Assembly: GCA_023313575.1 (NCBI GenBank)
Contig: JAJTTP010000016.1
Span: 62,001-126,000 of the forward strand
Direction: 5' to 3'
Source of the DNA: Eutypella sp. D-1
Taxonomy: Eukaryota > Ascomycota > Sordariomycetes > Xylariales > Diatrypaceae
Length of the DNA stretch: 64,000 bases
The notes under the pieces are model-generated. The model saw nothing but the letters and a program-made list of their open reading frames with translations. It was not told where the DNA came from and ran no database searches. This document shows positions 31,579 to 43,576 of this stretch, piece after piece. The stretch's first letter is position 1. Every line of letters begins with the position of its first letter. The translations under genes were made by a program, and so were the position numbers.

Positions 31579-33437
31579 TTATAGCTCATTGTTGATGAAG
31601 ACTCGCTCTCCCAAGTTCTGGGAAAACAATATCTCCTTTGCTATATTCGTCCAAAAGTTGCATGTTGATTCTGTGTTCTGATCATCCGAATGAAGTTCAA
31701 ACGGTGCTCGGCCAAGAATAGGGGCTTGGACCTGGAGAACATTCGTGAGGCTATCGCCTGTATCGTCTGCGACCGGCCATTTAGGGGCGGGACCATTGGT
31801 GACCGGCGGGAGTTTCAACGAATTCGGGTCACCCGAAAGTGCGAAGGAGGAAAAGTAGGTTTGATATGCCGCGGAAACATTGGTGTCGAAAAGCAGATCG
31901 GCGTACAATTCCGCCGATATAGTACCCAAGCCGATCTTATCCAGTAGCTGCACCACTTCGTCGTGCGTGTTTGAGAACAGAGCGATAAGGTCAGCCGCGT
32001 GAAAGGCAAATTTGGGTATGGGAAAACCATATCTCATCATATGTGACTTGTCGGGATATGCGTCGAAGAGATCTCGAGTGTTACAGGTGAAGGAAGCATC
32101 ACGAATGACTGCAGCGATGCACGCTCTATAGTCACCATCGAAGTCCTTCTCACAGTCGTATTGCTGAGCAATCTCTTGCCGCACATGCTCGAGGTTTTTG
32201 CCAGGTAGAAAGATGGCTAGAAACTCGTTAAAAGTTTTATTAGATGTAACCCATTTTGGGGTGAACGATGCAGTTTCGTTCAAGCAGTGGGAGATAATAG
32301 TCGAGTCGACTTCTTTCCAGAAGTGACCTATTCTACTTGTCAGCTTCCGGCCACGAGTTGGTCAACACAGGAAAATATACACACCCCCCGAAAAAGAAAC
32401 AGTCGGTATTGTCTGAACCCAGTCGCCATCTACAGCTGGACCGACAGGGAACAATCCTGTCTGTGTCACGTTCTCGAACAGAGCCTGGTTGGCGGTAGAA
32501 AGGTTTTTCGACGCTCTAAGGCAGTCAATGTCAAACGAATGACCGCAACCGGCGAGACTCGAAAAGTTCTTGTAGATCTCGTCTAATCTGCCATCGGGCG
32601 AGTTATCCCATGCCCATTCGAATGCCGGGCTCTGGACAGCGAACTTTCTGAACGTGGGGTCCCTTGTTCCGCCTTCTCGAATTAGATGGTGCAAGATGGA
32701 ACTTGCTCCGGCTGACTCTCCAAAAGCAGATACCTGTTTGTTATCTCCGTTTACCTGGTCGATGTATTTTTGCACCCATTCGAAAAGCAACGCTTGGTCA
32801 TACAGCCCGGCATTTGGCTGGCCTACCTTCTGCATATAGTCACCAGCCGTAGGCACCTACGCGATAGTTCCCGGCGACGAAGATGGTCCTGTAGTTGCTC
32901 GTTCTCAGAATGGATTGTCCGGTATACAGCGGGCCTATCTCGTGCTTGGCTCCATAAGCAAAAGCCCCCCCATATATCCATACCACAACTGGTGCTGGTG
33001 GGTCACCCTGCCCCTCTATGACCGACTTCGGCACGTAAAGATCAAGGAAAAGACAGTCCTCACTCTCCGTATCCGGGTCAGCAGGGCCATGGAGAGGGGC
33101 TCTCCCACCGGGTGGCGTAGGGAGTTTTGACGGATCGATTTGTATGCATTTATGTCCGTCAGAAGGAGGTTGAACCGAAGAATTTTCCCAGGATGGAAAT
33201 TCTGGTGCACTAAACCGTTCAGGTATGGCACCAAATCTCACATTTTCGAAAAGGTATATCTAGTACTGAGTCAGTCTTTTGTTCGCTCTTGGTACTCGAC
33301 CCTTATTTGCCTACATTGGTATCGTTTTCAAAGGTTTGCCCTTCATAAACACCCCACGGTAGCTTCAGAGTGGGCACATATGCGTGGGCATGGTTGAAAA
33401 TGAAAAGGATCAGCAACCCAAGCTCAAGAGCGTGCAT
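31579..33437 (-). pseudogene. Type-B carboxylesterase with frameshift
   Basis: Secreted alpha/beta-hydrolase of the carboxylesterase/lipase (CES type B) family. Exons on the minus strand: 33437-33315 (signal peptide MHALELGLLILFIFNHAHA), 33259-32385 and 32327-31579. Motifs seen: EDCLFLDLYVP (family signature 2), the oxyanion-loop WIYGGAF, the nucleophile elbow FGESAGASS, and FHAADLIALF, which fits the catalytic His region. The reading frame breaks near 32846-32858: upstream codons end NYRVGAYGW then TGA, while the continuation (AGDYMQKVGQPNAGLYDQ) is in another frame. The three exons total 1747 nt, not a multiple of three; a loss of 8 nt would explain the gap. No plausible intron fits, since the interval is too short. 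It is either a pseudogene or carries an assembly error. Surrounding DNA is gene-poor. Confidence 0.8.
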
Positions 33438-36173
33438 CGTGATCAGGTTGTCTGTCAATTCGAAGGGTTAACACAAAGATGTAGGTATTATCAGAACCAG
33501 GAGGACCCTATGGAGTATCTAGGAATTCTCTATCCACGGGTCGGTTAGAGCACGATATATTTATGGTGACCTGAGCCTGAATGTGAAAAGCCCCTATTGT
33601 CATGGACCGTGGTCGATCGGTTGGCTGGCCCGATACTTGCATATTAAACCGCCGTAGGCATGGCGAATCAAATCAATCTCAGAATTATCTTGAGTATCTT
33701 TGACGACATCGTGTAGCTTAAAATCAGCAATGGCGGTCTCGGACATAGCTGAGATATTGGCTGTAAGACATGCCACGCCGGGATAGCGCAGTTATCGTCC
33801 GAGACTGACGTCAAGGTGTGCTACTGTATTATCATGATGGCTTTCGGCTTTATGCCTGAAGGCTGAAACAAGCTTCACGATTACCAGATCTTATCGGCAC
33901 GGCAGTTTCTACAACAATACGTTCTTCATTTGCTGTGGCACATCTGTGAGAAAGGAGCGCAGAGAGCGCTATGTCAACAGTACGTGACCCTTCACTACTG
34001 TAACACAGGTATCTGAAATATTCATTCAAAGATATTACCAATTTCTTACTGTAACACTTTGGGGCCATCTTGAAATTATGGAGTGACGCTCCTGGGAGCT
34101 TAGGATGAGGTGGTCACTGTTTCTGTACATGATTTTGAGTGACAATCCTGATAATCCTGTGAGTAGTCATCTAGGCTGAACTGGGTTGCCTTGGTGTCAA
34201 GTGCTACTGGAGGATGCTAAGATTGAATAGTGGTATCGAAACTAAGCTAAGCTCCCCGTCGTTCGTGTCTGGAATGGACAAATTTTGCTGATGAAGCTTT
34301 GGTCAGCATCTGAAAGATAGTGCCTCAGTAGCACATGATCGAGTTACTGCCGAAGTTGGATTTGCCGCGTGTGGCGAGGTTCTACTCTGGACCGAGGATT
34401 CGACGAGCACGTCGTTTCCTCTTGCTAGCCAAACTTGAATGTGCGATTTACTATGGCCTTTGCTTTGTTCCAATGAACGGGGGTTGCTTGGTGTTCACGA
34501 ACGCAACCGATCGCCTGGCCGAACTCGTGAGTTATGCCCCGACAACAGTAACCTTCGCGACTGTTATAATCTAAGCTATCAGAGTGCATGGTCGATAACT
34601 TCTGTTCCCTAAAGGACTACTGGACAACTCCTGCATAGAGAACGAACATACATCCGAAATCCGAAATTGGATTTCAGTTTTGGGCTGCCATGAAGGAACT
34701 TGACCTTTAGCTTCTTCCCATTCAGCCACCAGAGTCTTTTTCAGGGCCAAGTTACTAGGATTTCCAATCTGGCGGACCATATTGCTGATAGGAAGATCCT
34801 TGAAGCCTTCCGGCTGGGCATCCGCTGAGCAATAGGAGAGACTGACCGTAGATTCGTTCATGTTGTGTTGAATAGCGCTTTCACGTAGAGGCCAGGTTTT
34901 TTGCAATACTCTTAGGAAATATCGGCACTATGAAGCTGATGAATTTGCTTGGTAACTCTAACAAAAACTTTCCTTCGCCCTCCTTTCCCCATCTCCCTGC
35001 CTCTTGTTTCCACACACACACCCAGGCCTGGCCCACCCGCATCGCCTTGGCCGAGCTTGCGAGTTTGCATCGATCGCCACGCTCGGAACTGGTCACTGCA
35101 ATAAAGTAGATCTTAGACCTGCATGCCTCATGTCGTAAGCCGCAAGCCGTCAATGAATCGCTACAGGCGACAAGTAGCCATGAATGAGGGGCTGCGTAGG
35201 CCGCTCCGAACATCATTGTCGTCATTGTTTCCATGTACAGCAGAGAGCCCAGATGACCAGCCTTGGGGTTTCTCGTCCATCTCCGATAAAAACCAGAGCC
35301 TGGACACGCAATGCGTCATCCGGCATGGCACAGTAAAATGGCTGACCGAAACCACATATCCGATGTATCATACGGCGGAGGGCTTCTTTCAGCCGGCATT
35401 GGAAGAAATCAGAGGGAAGAGAAGAAAACACATCACCCCATGTACTCGGCATCAAGGAATATAAGCCAGTCGATCAGCAATCTGCAGCGTGTGCTTCTAC
35501 TAATGCCTGCCTGCCTGCCTACTTACCTACCTACCTACCTACCTACTTGCGGGTAGAGTCGTCCGCCCGAAGCCCACCAGGCATCTATCAGGTCAGATCA
35601 TGTCAGAGCGAGAAGCAGGACGAAGGTTGGAGGGGTGGGGAGAGGAGGTTAGAACACAGAAGACAGAAGTAACAGCAAATACACGCGACGACTTTGAGAA
35701 CCGGGCTTACTTCGTTAACGTGAATAGTGTGATCTGCTACCGCTGCGAGCTACGTAGGTTAGGATAGACATCTATGTAGAGAGCAGCAGAAAACCGAGCA
35801 GCTAGCTCCAATGGGATAGGATAGATCGAGAACAGCCGCCGCCCTTCCTCCACGTTGTCGTAGGTGTGTTATCATGACAGACAGACAGACCTAGAACAGA
35901 TGAGAGCCCGGGCGGCCGACCGAGTATAACGCATGCACATGAACGCCCCCGATGCCAAGCGAACAATTCGCCGGCTTAGCTCTTCCTTCCCTCCCACCAA
36001 ACCTTATTTATGTATAATCCGACCCTGCCATAAAATACCGTAGGACCACCAAAATCGGCGGAAGCCGCATGCATACCAAGCCCGTAGCCTTTCGCCCCTG
36101 CTCCCTTCGAAGAGATAAATTCTATAAACCGAGGATGATTATATAATACATGGGATGTAGATAGGCGGAGCAC
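33438..36173. other. Intergenic, 2.7 kb
   Basis: Frames at 33850-34068 and 34571-34906 (both minus) and 34335-34574 (plus) have ordinary amino acid composition but match no family and show no coherent exon joins. A CCTG/CCTA tetranucleotide array lies at 35505-35547. The composition of 33.4-34.9 kb is more A/T-rich than the gene-dense parts. Confidence 0.45.
35505..35547. repeat. CCTG/CCTA tetranucleotide array
   Basis: Starts as CCTG units and changes to ACCT/CCTA units with one CTTA interruption; about ten copies. Confidence 0.85.
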
Positions 36174-39100
36174 CTAATGGTCCGCGAGCGTACGCTGTCG
36201 GGGATCCGTGAGTCTGCAAGGAGACGAATTAGTAAAAGATGATTTCCAGAAACGGGGGAACTTGACACATGGCGGTGGGTCATGTAAGTGTAGCATCTTT
36301 CGCAATGGGAAGGAGGGCGTGGAGAAAAAAAAAAACTAGCAACGTACCTGATGATTTTGACATCCTTGTCAATATTGGCCCGGCCCTCGATGGCGTTGGG
36401 CGTGATGAGGATGAACTGCTTGCCGACTGAGCGACGCGCCGCCGTGATCTAAAAGGCTGTTAGTTACACGAATCGCTTCGTTGTATTTGGATGGAGACTT
36501 ACCAGCATGTTCGTGCTGATCTTCCGGTTCACATTGTCCATGAAGACGTCGAACTCGTCCAGGCACCGCAATGGAGATCCTATAGCGTCCCAAATGGCAA
36601 GTAGCAGGCATATGGACGAGAACGACTTCTCTCCGCCAGAAAGCGTTTTGGTGTTGCGGCCGGACTCGTTCTTCCTCGTGCCATCCGGCTCGACCTGGAT
36701 CTCGAGCTTCCTGGCCTTGTGATCGAGCAAGAGCTTCCCACGGAATTGGCGCTCGCTGAGCAAGTAGGCGAAGTTGACTCGAGCATGCGCTGAGATGAGC
36801 CGCTGGAAATACCTCCATTTCTCCAGCCGGGTATTTAGGGCTTGCTTGAGTCCATCAACCAGCGAGTCGAGATTCTTGTGATGCTTCTTCTGCTCGCGGT
36901 ATTCCTCAATCGCCCGAGCAGCGCGCTCGTGGATCTCCTCATCCGATGCGCCGAGCTGATGACGGATCTTTTGCAGTTGCTCTCGCAAACTTATGTACTT
37001 GCGCTCGAGGGTGTCGTAAGTCTCGCCCTCCGGAATGAAGACCCGTTCGGGATGAGCTTCGGTGGCTTTCCGAGTGTACTCCTCCACGAGCGCGACCTGC
37101 TCATCCCTGGACATCTCAGCTTTCGTTTTGTTGGCTTTGGCGAGTTCATGCGTTTCGTGAGCCTGATTCTTCTCGACCAAAATAACACGCCGTGACCCCT
37201 CACGTCGTTTGATTTTGTCTTCCGCCTTAGCGATTTTCGTCTTGAATTCTTGCGTGACCGTCTTGGCATTGTCGTATTCTTGCTTGAGGCTCTCTACCTC
37301 CTTGTTAAACTCCTTCCTCTGTATAGTAAGGTCGCCGAACTGATTGCCATAGTGATCCTTTTGTCTCTGGTAATCTGCAAGATCTTCTTTAAGGCTCTGC
37401 AGCCTACCATCGACACCATCAAAAGCATCGAGAGCCACCTCGATTTGATCAATTCGTACCTGTGCATCTGTGGACTTCTTTTCCAATACCTTGGTTTTTT
37501 TCCCGTATTCACCCACTTCGGTTTGCCAGCTGCGGACCTCTTCGTCGATGTCTTTTTTCGAGTTTTCAAGATCATTACATTCGACCGTTAGCCGCTCCAC
37601 CAGGCCGCTCTGAAAATTGATACGGCTCTCTATGTTCGACTTCATGCGCGGGTAATGCTTGTGGTTTTGGGTGGGGGTGATGGGTGACGAGGCTAAACTC
37701 CCATTTTTGTTGGTGATTCGTAAACCCAACGGCCCATCGCCTAGATAAGTTATGCAGGCGGCAACGTTCGGGGGTGCTCGCTCGCCCAGCATAATGTCCT
37801 GCGCTTCTTCTCTCTCATCCACAAGAAGGAGTTGCTCAATATTAGCCTGGATGACTAATTGATCCCTTACAATAGGGTTTTCAATCTTGAGTACTCTCAA
37901 CACCGTGCTAAAGTTGCTGTCAGGTTCCCTCAAATCACCCAGTGACGTCCGAGGCGCGATATAGATTGTGGGAGAGGACCGCATTTGCAGCCTATTGATA
38001 AGGGACTGTAGACGTTGCTGATCGGGCCGACTCGTGACAATGAACCCGCTGAGTTGGGCGTTGAGCACATTTTCCAATATTGCCGACCACTGTGGTTCGG
38101 TGAGTTGAATGAGAGAGCCGATGGGCCCAATGGGCTTCTGAGAAAACCCTCCATCATTTTCGATGGCTTTTAGGAGTTGCTGTATCTTGGGGTCGTACCC
38201 AGCAAACGGATCCATCCTGTCATTTTTCAGGTTCTTTAGAATTTTTTTTGCCGCATCAAGTTCATTCGATTTTTGCTGGACAAGTTGCCCTGCACGTTCC
38301 GACTCCTTTTTGGCGAGCTCCAAGTGTTTTTTCGGACGTGGCGCATCAGCGTTGTGGGTTGTGATGGCGTCGTCGATATCTTTCTTGGCCTGTCGTGCTT
38401 CGTCAAGCTCCTTTTGTTTCTCAGCCAGAAGGCCACCGTTGGCGTCTTCTAATCGTTGTTCCTCATCGCGGATCTTGGCCTCGTGCTCTCGTACCTTTGT
38501 CGCAGCGTTCTGAACTTGACCATGGATATCTCGTTCCTGGGCACGAATGTCGACAAGCTTTTTCTTAGCCTCATTGAACTTGGCACGAGCATCTTCCTCT
38601 GCTTCCTGTATGTCGCCTTCTTCTGCCTTGATGCGCTCCAGGTCTTCATGGGCTTCTTGCACTAGTCGATCAACTTTTTCAAGCTCTTCCGTTTGCCTGT
38701 TGACCAATTCTTGGGTTTGTTCAATTTCCTGCTGGGCGGCAGCGACGATGTCTTCCTTCTCTTTCAGGAGCTGCTCCTGTTGTTCGACTTGAGACCAGAT
38801 GAGTTGGGTTCTGATCAGATCACGTTTCTGGCGCATCTCGACATTCTTCGTGACGGCATCCCTTTGCTTAACAGCCTTCTCTGACTTCTGTTTGAGAATA
38901 TCAATAGTTTCCTGAAACTCGTAAAGTTTGGCCTCATTGGCGTCGAGGTATTCTTGGAGAAGCTGATAGTCATTGGAGAGCTGCTCCAGCTGGGTGCCTT
39001 GGACGAAGTACTTGTATTTGGTGGCAGAGCTAGCAGCGTTCAGGAACTGACGGGCGTTATCCTGGGAAAGGACGTTGAGTGGGTTATCGACTTGAAGACA

Positions 39101-39973
39101 GAAGTAGTCAACGACATCGTCGACGTCACCCTTCTTGGTGGAGATGATTCGACCAGTCTCAGACTTCAGTTTAAAACCGCTGGAGCCGGACTTAGTAAAC
39201 CAGCGCTCAACAATGATAGATTCACCAAACTGGTCGGGTTTGTAGGCATCTGTGCCCTGGTTCTTGATCTTGACGACTAGGCTAGCATGATCACGACCCT
39301 CCTTGACAAAGCTCCTTAGGCTACCTCCACGGTTGGTGGCGCTTGCCTTCCCGCCCAGACACAGGGTGATAGCAGTCAAGATGGCGCTCTTGCCACTTCC
39401 ATTCTCACCAACGATGAAGTTGAGCAAGGGCCCCAGGTCACAGTGTAGTCTTTCGTGACACATGAAGTTATAGCATGTGATGCTCTCGATGATGGCATTG
39501 AGGGCAGCATGGTTATCACCAATGAGAGTGGGACGACTTTGTATGCGCTGGGTGGCTCGGGTGTCGTCGTCCTCGATGTGCTCTAGATGTTTAAAGCCGG
39601 CATCGCGCATCATCTCATATTGAGTGGAGGGTGGTGGAGTAGGGGGTGCGTCGGGCTCCGGCATGACTCGATCGCCGTTGCCATGTTCGTTTTCTGAGGA
39701 TTCCGCGCTTTGTGCTCGGGGAGTTGAATGTTGATTTCCCCTTTGCTTTCTCCTGTTACTAGGCCCGGCATCGGATATGCGGACTCGTTTTCGCTATTAA
39801 ACCCGACAAGTTAGCACAGACCAAACAGGACAAAAGAGTGTGCAGCGGCAACGGACAGATTCGTTTCTTAGACTTGAACTGGCCTCGGCAATAGCAGCAT
39901 CAGAGTCGGCATCGTCGTCATCAAATGCAGCGCGCCGAGAGCGCTTAGACGAAGACGCGACGGCGCCAGGCAT
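36174..39973 (-). CDS. SMC6: SMC6, structural maintenance of chromosomes protein
   Basis: Core ATPase of the Smc5-Smc6 complex, acting in homologous-recombination repair and replication-fork stability. Main exon 39793-36503, then 36448-36348 and 36213-36174; a first exon starts at ATG 39973 (MPGAVASSSKRSRR...). Total about 1,170 residues, normal for the family. Seen: QYEMMRDAGF lead-in; Walker A GENGSGKS (about 39409-39386); coiled coil; hinge (about 38190-37640, with GPIGSLIQLTEPQW and YLGDGPLGL); second coiled coil; ABC signature LSGGEKS (near 36650) and Walker B CLDEFDVFMD (near 36560). The last exons supply ITAARRSVGKQFILITPNAIEG, matching the D-loop end of SMC heads. The first donor (39893-39865) is ambiguous, so the exact N-terminus is not fixed. 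Head-to-head with ECD. Confidence 0.94.
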
Positions 39974-40644
39974 ACTGAAGGTATGCGACGACAGCGGCTA
40001 AACTGTCGCTCAATGATGAGGCGGTACGTGATACAATACGGTGGGGTGTATGGAAGGCAATTATTATTTTTTTTTAAATTGGGATCACATGAGCAGGGAA
40101 TAATAGTGGTGAAGTGGTGTGTGTGTGAAGTAGTGGGTAAAGGGGGTTGTCAAGATGGTTTGGTTGAAGTTATTCAGAGTACCTAAGTAATGTAATGGGG
40201 AAGTTATTAGAGTGAGGTTTGGGAGGAAGTGGTCCAACAGGGAAGACGCGACGAGACGAGACCGGGATATAGCGGGACAGGCTGATAGCATTGTCTAGGT
40301 AGTGGGAGATAGTGGGTAGGTGGGATGGCTTGACGCGCGCTGAACACGCTAAACACGGTAATTTAGCCCACGTAAATTAGGCATTTAGTTCGTTTTTTGA
40401 GTACTTAGGTACCTAGGGTGTATGTATAGCTTTATGAGCCCCACTATATGCAGATCTGGGGGTTTTCACATGAATATATTTCCTGATTGGTGTTTGTACC
40501 TTTGCCATTTAAGCTTGCTACTTATAACCCCGTACTTCACGTGTAAATATATAGATTTCTGCCCTAGATATAGGATTCTGGCTAGTTTTTACGCATTAAA
40601 CCTCGTCGCAGGCTATATGACGCTATTGACGGTCCCCTGAGAAG
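39974..40644. promoter_or_regulatory. Divergent promoter region SMC6 / ECD
   Basis: 671 bp between outward-facing genes. Contains an A/T-rich patch around 40066-40078, a GTACTTAGGTACCTAGG palindromic cluster at 40402-40418, and A/T-rich DNA close to the ECD start. It should contain both promoters; no clear TATA box is assigned. Confidence 0.45.
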
Positions 40645-42543
40645 ATGGGTTCCGAGGACAAGGACAAGACAGACTTCTTCGAAGATGGCTTCCAAGAGTT
40701 CCCCCGGAGGTTACCTGAAAATTGTGTCGAGTACATGCTTTTTATTATAGACGACCAGCTCGAATCCCGCAAACTATTGTCCGAGCTGGAAACTATCCGG
40801 AAAGCTGCCGTGCAGCTCTGCGACCGATTCACCAAGGACTACATCTGGCAGCGAGACGCCTTCCAGCTCCAGGCCAAGAACGACAAGGGGCTGACCTTCC
40901 TGCAGGGCACTACGGACTATGGGGATTCCGTCGAGGACGAGTGGCTGGTAGTGTTTCTGCTCCGCGAGCTGACCAAGTCTTTCCCCAACGTCTGGGCGAG
41001 GGTATTCGACAGCGATGGAGAGTTCCTCCTAGTCGAGGCGGCCAACGTCCTTCCCAAATGGCTGAGTCCCGAAATCGACACAAATCGAGTCTGGATCCAC
41101 CGAGGAAAACTCTGGATTCTTCCCCTGGCGGCAGGCTCTGGAGAGAAGCGCCCCTTGTCCTTATCTGAGTCCGTGGGCTTCCTCAAAACTGGTCCTGATG
41201 GTCTCGTCAACTCGGCCTTCATCCAAGCGGAGGCCTTCTATCGGTTAGAAAAATATCCCGAGCAGATTGCGGAATCCTTGCATCACTCATTAGTCACGAT
41301 ACCGAGAAAGCTGGCTTATATCCTGCATGCACGTCCTGCCACCATAGCTCCTGCGATCGAGGCATTCTATCTACGGGATCCTGTATCCATGAAGCCTCTA
41401 GTTACGCCGTTGGCGAGCACTCACTTCCCGCCTACCGGCCTGGTGACAGTGAGTGTTAAGTTCACTAAGGTACTGTTCGCTCAAGTGAAATCTCAGCGGT
41501 TTCAAGCACCACCCTCATGGAATTCTATAATGGAGGCAGCAGAAAAGCAGGCGGAGGCTAGCGGTACAGAAGAATCTCATAAGGCGTTGGCAAGATTGGA
41601 GGCTGGCATGAAAATCACTAGCGGGTTCGAGATGCTGGCTACCAACGCTGAAAAGAAAGATAGCCGCCTAGCTCGCGAGTTCGCCATAATGCTAGAGGAT
41701 TTGGAGGAAGACGGCGAACAGGTTCTTCCCACCGACGAGGAGATACAATCCTGGCCAGATTCCCAGCGGGACGACGATGAAGCGTGGCTGGACATCAACT
41801 TCGAAGACTTCGAGAACGAGCTACAGGGGAAACGAGGGGCCAAGAAAGGGTCTCAGAGTGGATTTGGCGACTCCGCGAAGCAGGCGGATCTACAAAAGAT
41901 GGTGTCTCGGTTCGAAGCTTTCCTTAATGACGAGAGCGCCGGCATCGAGGGCGCCGAATTAGAAGACATGGATCAAGACGACGACTTGTCCGACGAGGAT
42001 GACGATGATAGCGAGGACGAAGATAAGGAGGTTAGCTTCGACGAAGAAGAATTTGCTAGAATGATGAGAGAGATGATGGGTATGCCGGCCGGGAAGGATA
42101 CGAAGAAGTCCACAAAAGCCTCTTCAAAGCAAGTTTCATCGGTAGGAATGGGTGAAGACGAGAACGAAGAGGAGGAGATCAGACAGTTGGCAGCTCAGAT
42201 GGAAGCCGAGCTGAAGGAACACGGGGCGCTCAAGCTAGACCCCGGGTCAAAAGACACGGAGACGAAGAAGAGGATCAAAGCGAAGCAGGAGGAGCCCGAA
42301 ATCCAGGGTAAAGGAAAGGGCAAGGAAATCCAAGGGCCCGGGTTGGATGCGGACGAGGAGGATAGTGGGGATGAGGAAGTGGACATCGACTATAATCTTG
42401 CGAAAAACCTGTTGGAGAGCTTCAAAGGTCAGGCTGGGATGGCTGGCCCGACAAGCAATATTCTGGGAATGATGGGCATGCAGCTACCCCGGGACGAGGA
42501 GGAAGACGAAGATGAGGAAGCAGGTAGTTCCGCCAAGCCATGA
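40645..42543 (+). CDS. ECD: Ecdysoneless/Sgt1-family protein
   Basis: Single exon, 632 residues. The family (human ECD, fission yeast Sgt1, unrelated to the co-chaperone SUGT1) is linked to pre-mRNA splicing through Prp8/U5 snRNP biogenesis, and to cell-cycle control and transcription. Conserved features seen: YMLFIIDDQLESRKLLSELE near the N-terminus, YIWQRDAFQL, GTTDYGDSVEDEWLVVFLL, FPNVWARVFDSDGEFLLVEAA, LPKWLSPEIDTNRVWIHRGK, AEAFYRLEKYPEQI, and a late WLDINFEDFENEL. The C-terminal third is low-complexity and strongly acidic (about 440-470, 500-520, 610-632), as is usual. ATG at 40645 begins MGSEDKDKTDFFEDGFQE, a normal start. Head-to-head with SMC6. Confidence 0.93.
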   Translation: MGSEDKDKTDFFEDGFQEFPRRLPENCVEYMLFIIDDQLESRKLLSELETIRKAAVQLCDRFTKDYIWQRDAFQLQAKNDKGLTFLQGTTDYGDSVEDEWLVVFLLRELTKSFPNVWARVFDSDGEFLLVEAANVLPKWLSPEIDTNRVWIHRGKLWILPLAAGSGEKRPLSLSESVGFLKTGPDGLVNSAFIQAEAFYRLEKYPEQIAESLHHSLVTIPRKLAYILHARPATIAPAIEAFYLRDPVSMKPLVTPLASTHFPPTGLVTVSVKFTKVLFAQVKSQRFQAPPSWNSIMEAAEKQAEASGTEESHKALARLEAGMKITSGFEMLATNAEKKDSRLAREFAIMLEDLEEDGEQVLPTDEEIQSWPDSQRDDDEAWLDINFEDFENELQGKRGAKKGSQSGFGDSAKQADLQKMVSRFEAFLNDESAGIEGAELEDMDQDDDLSDEDDDDSEDEDKEVSFDEEEFARMMREMMGMPAGKDTKKSTKASSKQVSSVGMGEDENEEEEIRQLAAQMEAELKEHGALKLDPGSKDTETKKRIKAKQEEPEIQGKGKGKEIQGPGLDADEEDSGDEEVDIDYNLAKNLLESFKGQAGMAGPTSNILGMMGMQLPRDEEEDEDEEAGSSAKP

Positions 42544-43382
42544 TGTATGGGTGGGTTGTTTTCGGGATTTCATCAGTTGGCGGAATATATCGGGGGAACT
42601 TATACCATATATCTCCCTCCTGTAATAGGAGACTCGATATCATGTGATTTTGACAACGAGGTACTGAGCGACATAAGTAAAGTACTTACTAGGTACCTAG
42701 GTAGTATACATACACGTAAGTAAGGACGTCAGCCCCTTTGAAGTGCGAAAACAAAGCGATATCTCAGTGAGGCTCAGCCCTGTGCTGGTTGCTGATGAAA
42801 TACGCTAAACTCAGGAGGTTAACACCTAGTAGGTATGGGTCTGTTTATCTTTCAGCTCTTTGCAACCCCCCGTAAGGAATGAGGCCGACCACCAAACCCA
42901 GCCACACTACTTAAGTACTTAGGTATACATTTAGAAAGTAACGCTGGAAGGATTTACCCCACTAATTTGTTACAATGACGACGTCACTTTATCACTTAAG
43001 TTGTCACTTCCAGGTGGTAACTTGTTGCATGTACTCCCTACTTACTTTTTTTACTTGTCTGCTTCTTGTCTTGCTTGTGTAGTGGGTGATCTTTAATCTT
43101 ATGCCTTTTTTCCCCCTTCTTGCAATCCACCTATCCTGATCATAAAGCAAAAAAAAACAAAACCTTGGAACCAGCCAATCTTCATTTTCTTTGGTGTGTT
43201 GTTGAAACTCCTAAGTAGTGGTTCTCTCTAACTACCTACTTAGGTAGGCTGCTAGGTACCCAGTAGATCAACTCATTCCACTGGTTAGCGATCGACAACC
43301 AGACAACGACCACTAGCACAGCACAGCACATGTACAACGAAGTATAACCACTCAATCACACGACGTCTACAGACCTACTTCT

Positions 43383-43420
43383 ACTGTCTGCTGTCTACTG
43401 TCTACTGTCTACTGTCTACT
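43383..43420. repeat. CTGTCTA heptamer array
   Basis: About five tandem copies of CTGTCTA (first copies CTGTCTG), probably in the promoter or 5' UTR of the AAA ATPase gene. Confidence 0.85.
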
Positions 43421-43506
43421 TCGAAACAAGGGCAAACACTAAAGCAATACATCACAATATTCAGCAGACTGGTTCCATGTAGTCGCCCAATTCGCCTCCG
43501 CCAGCA

Positions 43507-43507
<1 letters not shown>

Positions 43508-43539
<32 letters not shown>
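43508..43539 (+). repeat. TCGTCC hexamer array
   Basis: Five copies of TCGTCC; in the frame of the downstream gene it reads poly-Ser and leads without a stop into the ATG at 43577, so it may be 5' UTR or part of an unrecognised N-terminal exon. Confidence 0.85.
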
Positions 43540-43576
43540 TTATTCTTCCTCTTATTCTTCACGCTGGGCTGAACAC

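Larger units (their letters stand above)
42544..43576. other. Intergenic upstream of the AAA ATPase gene
   Basis: Contains several TACCTAGGTA/ACTTAGGTA motifs (42688-42706, 42908-42925, 43231-43260), a CTGTCTA heptamer array (43383-43420) and a TCGTCC hexamer array (43508-43539) near the next gene. The last 110 nt are also an open frame continuous with that gene. Confidence 0.5.

Noticed and set aside
32846..32880. Very short intron to mend the carboxylesterase frame
   Set aside because: The only GT...AG pair gives about 31 nt and removes conserved residues; below the workable intron size.
34571..34906. 111-residue minus-strand frame with ordinary composition
   Set aside because: No family recognised and no neighbouring exon in phase; left as unannotated.
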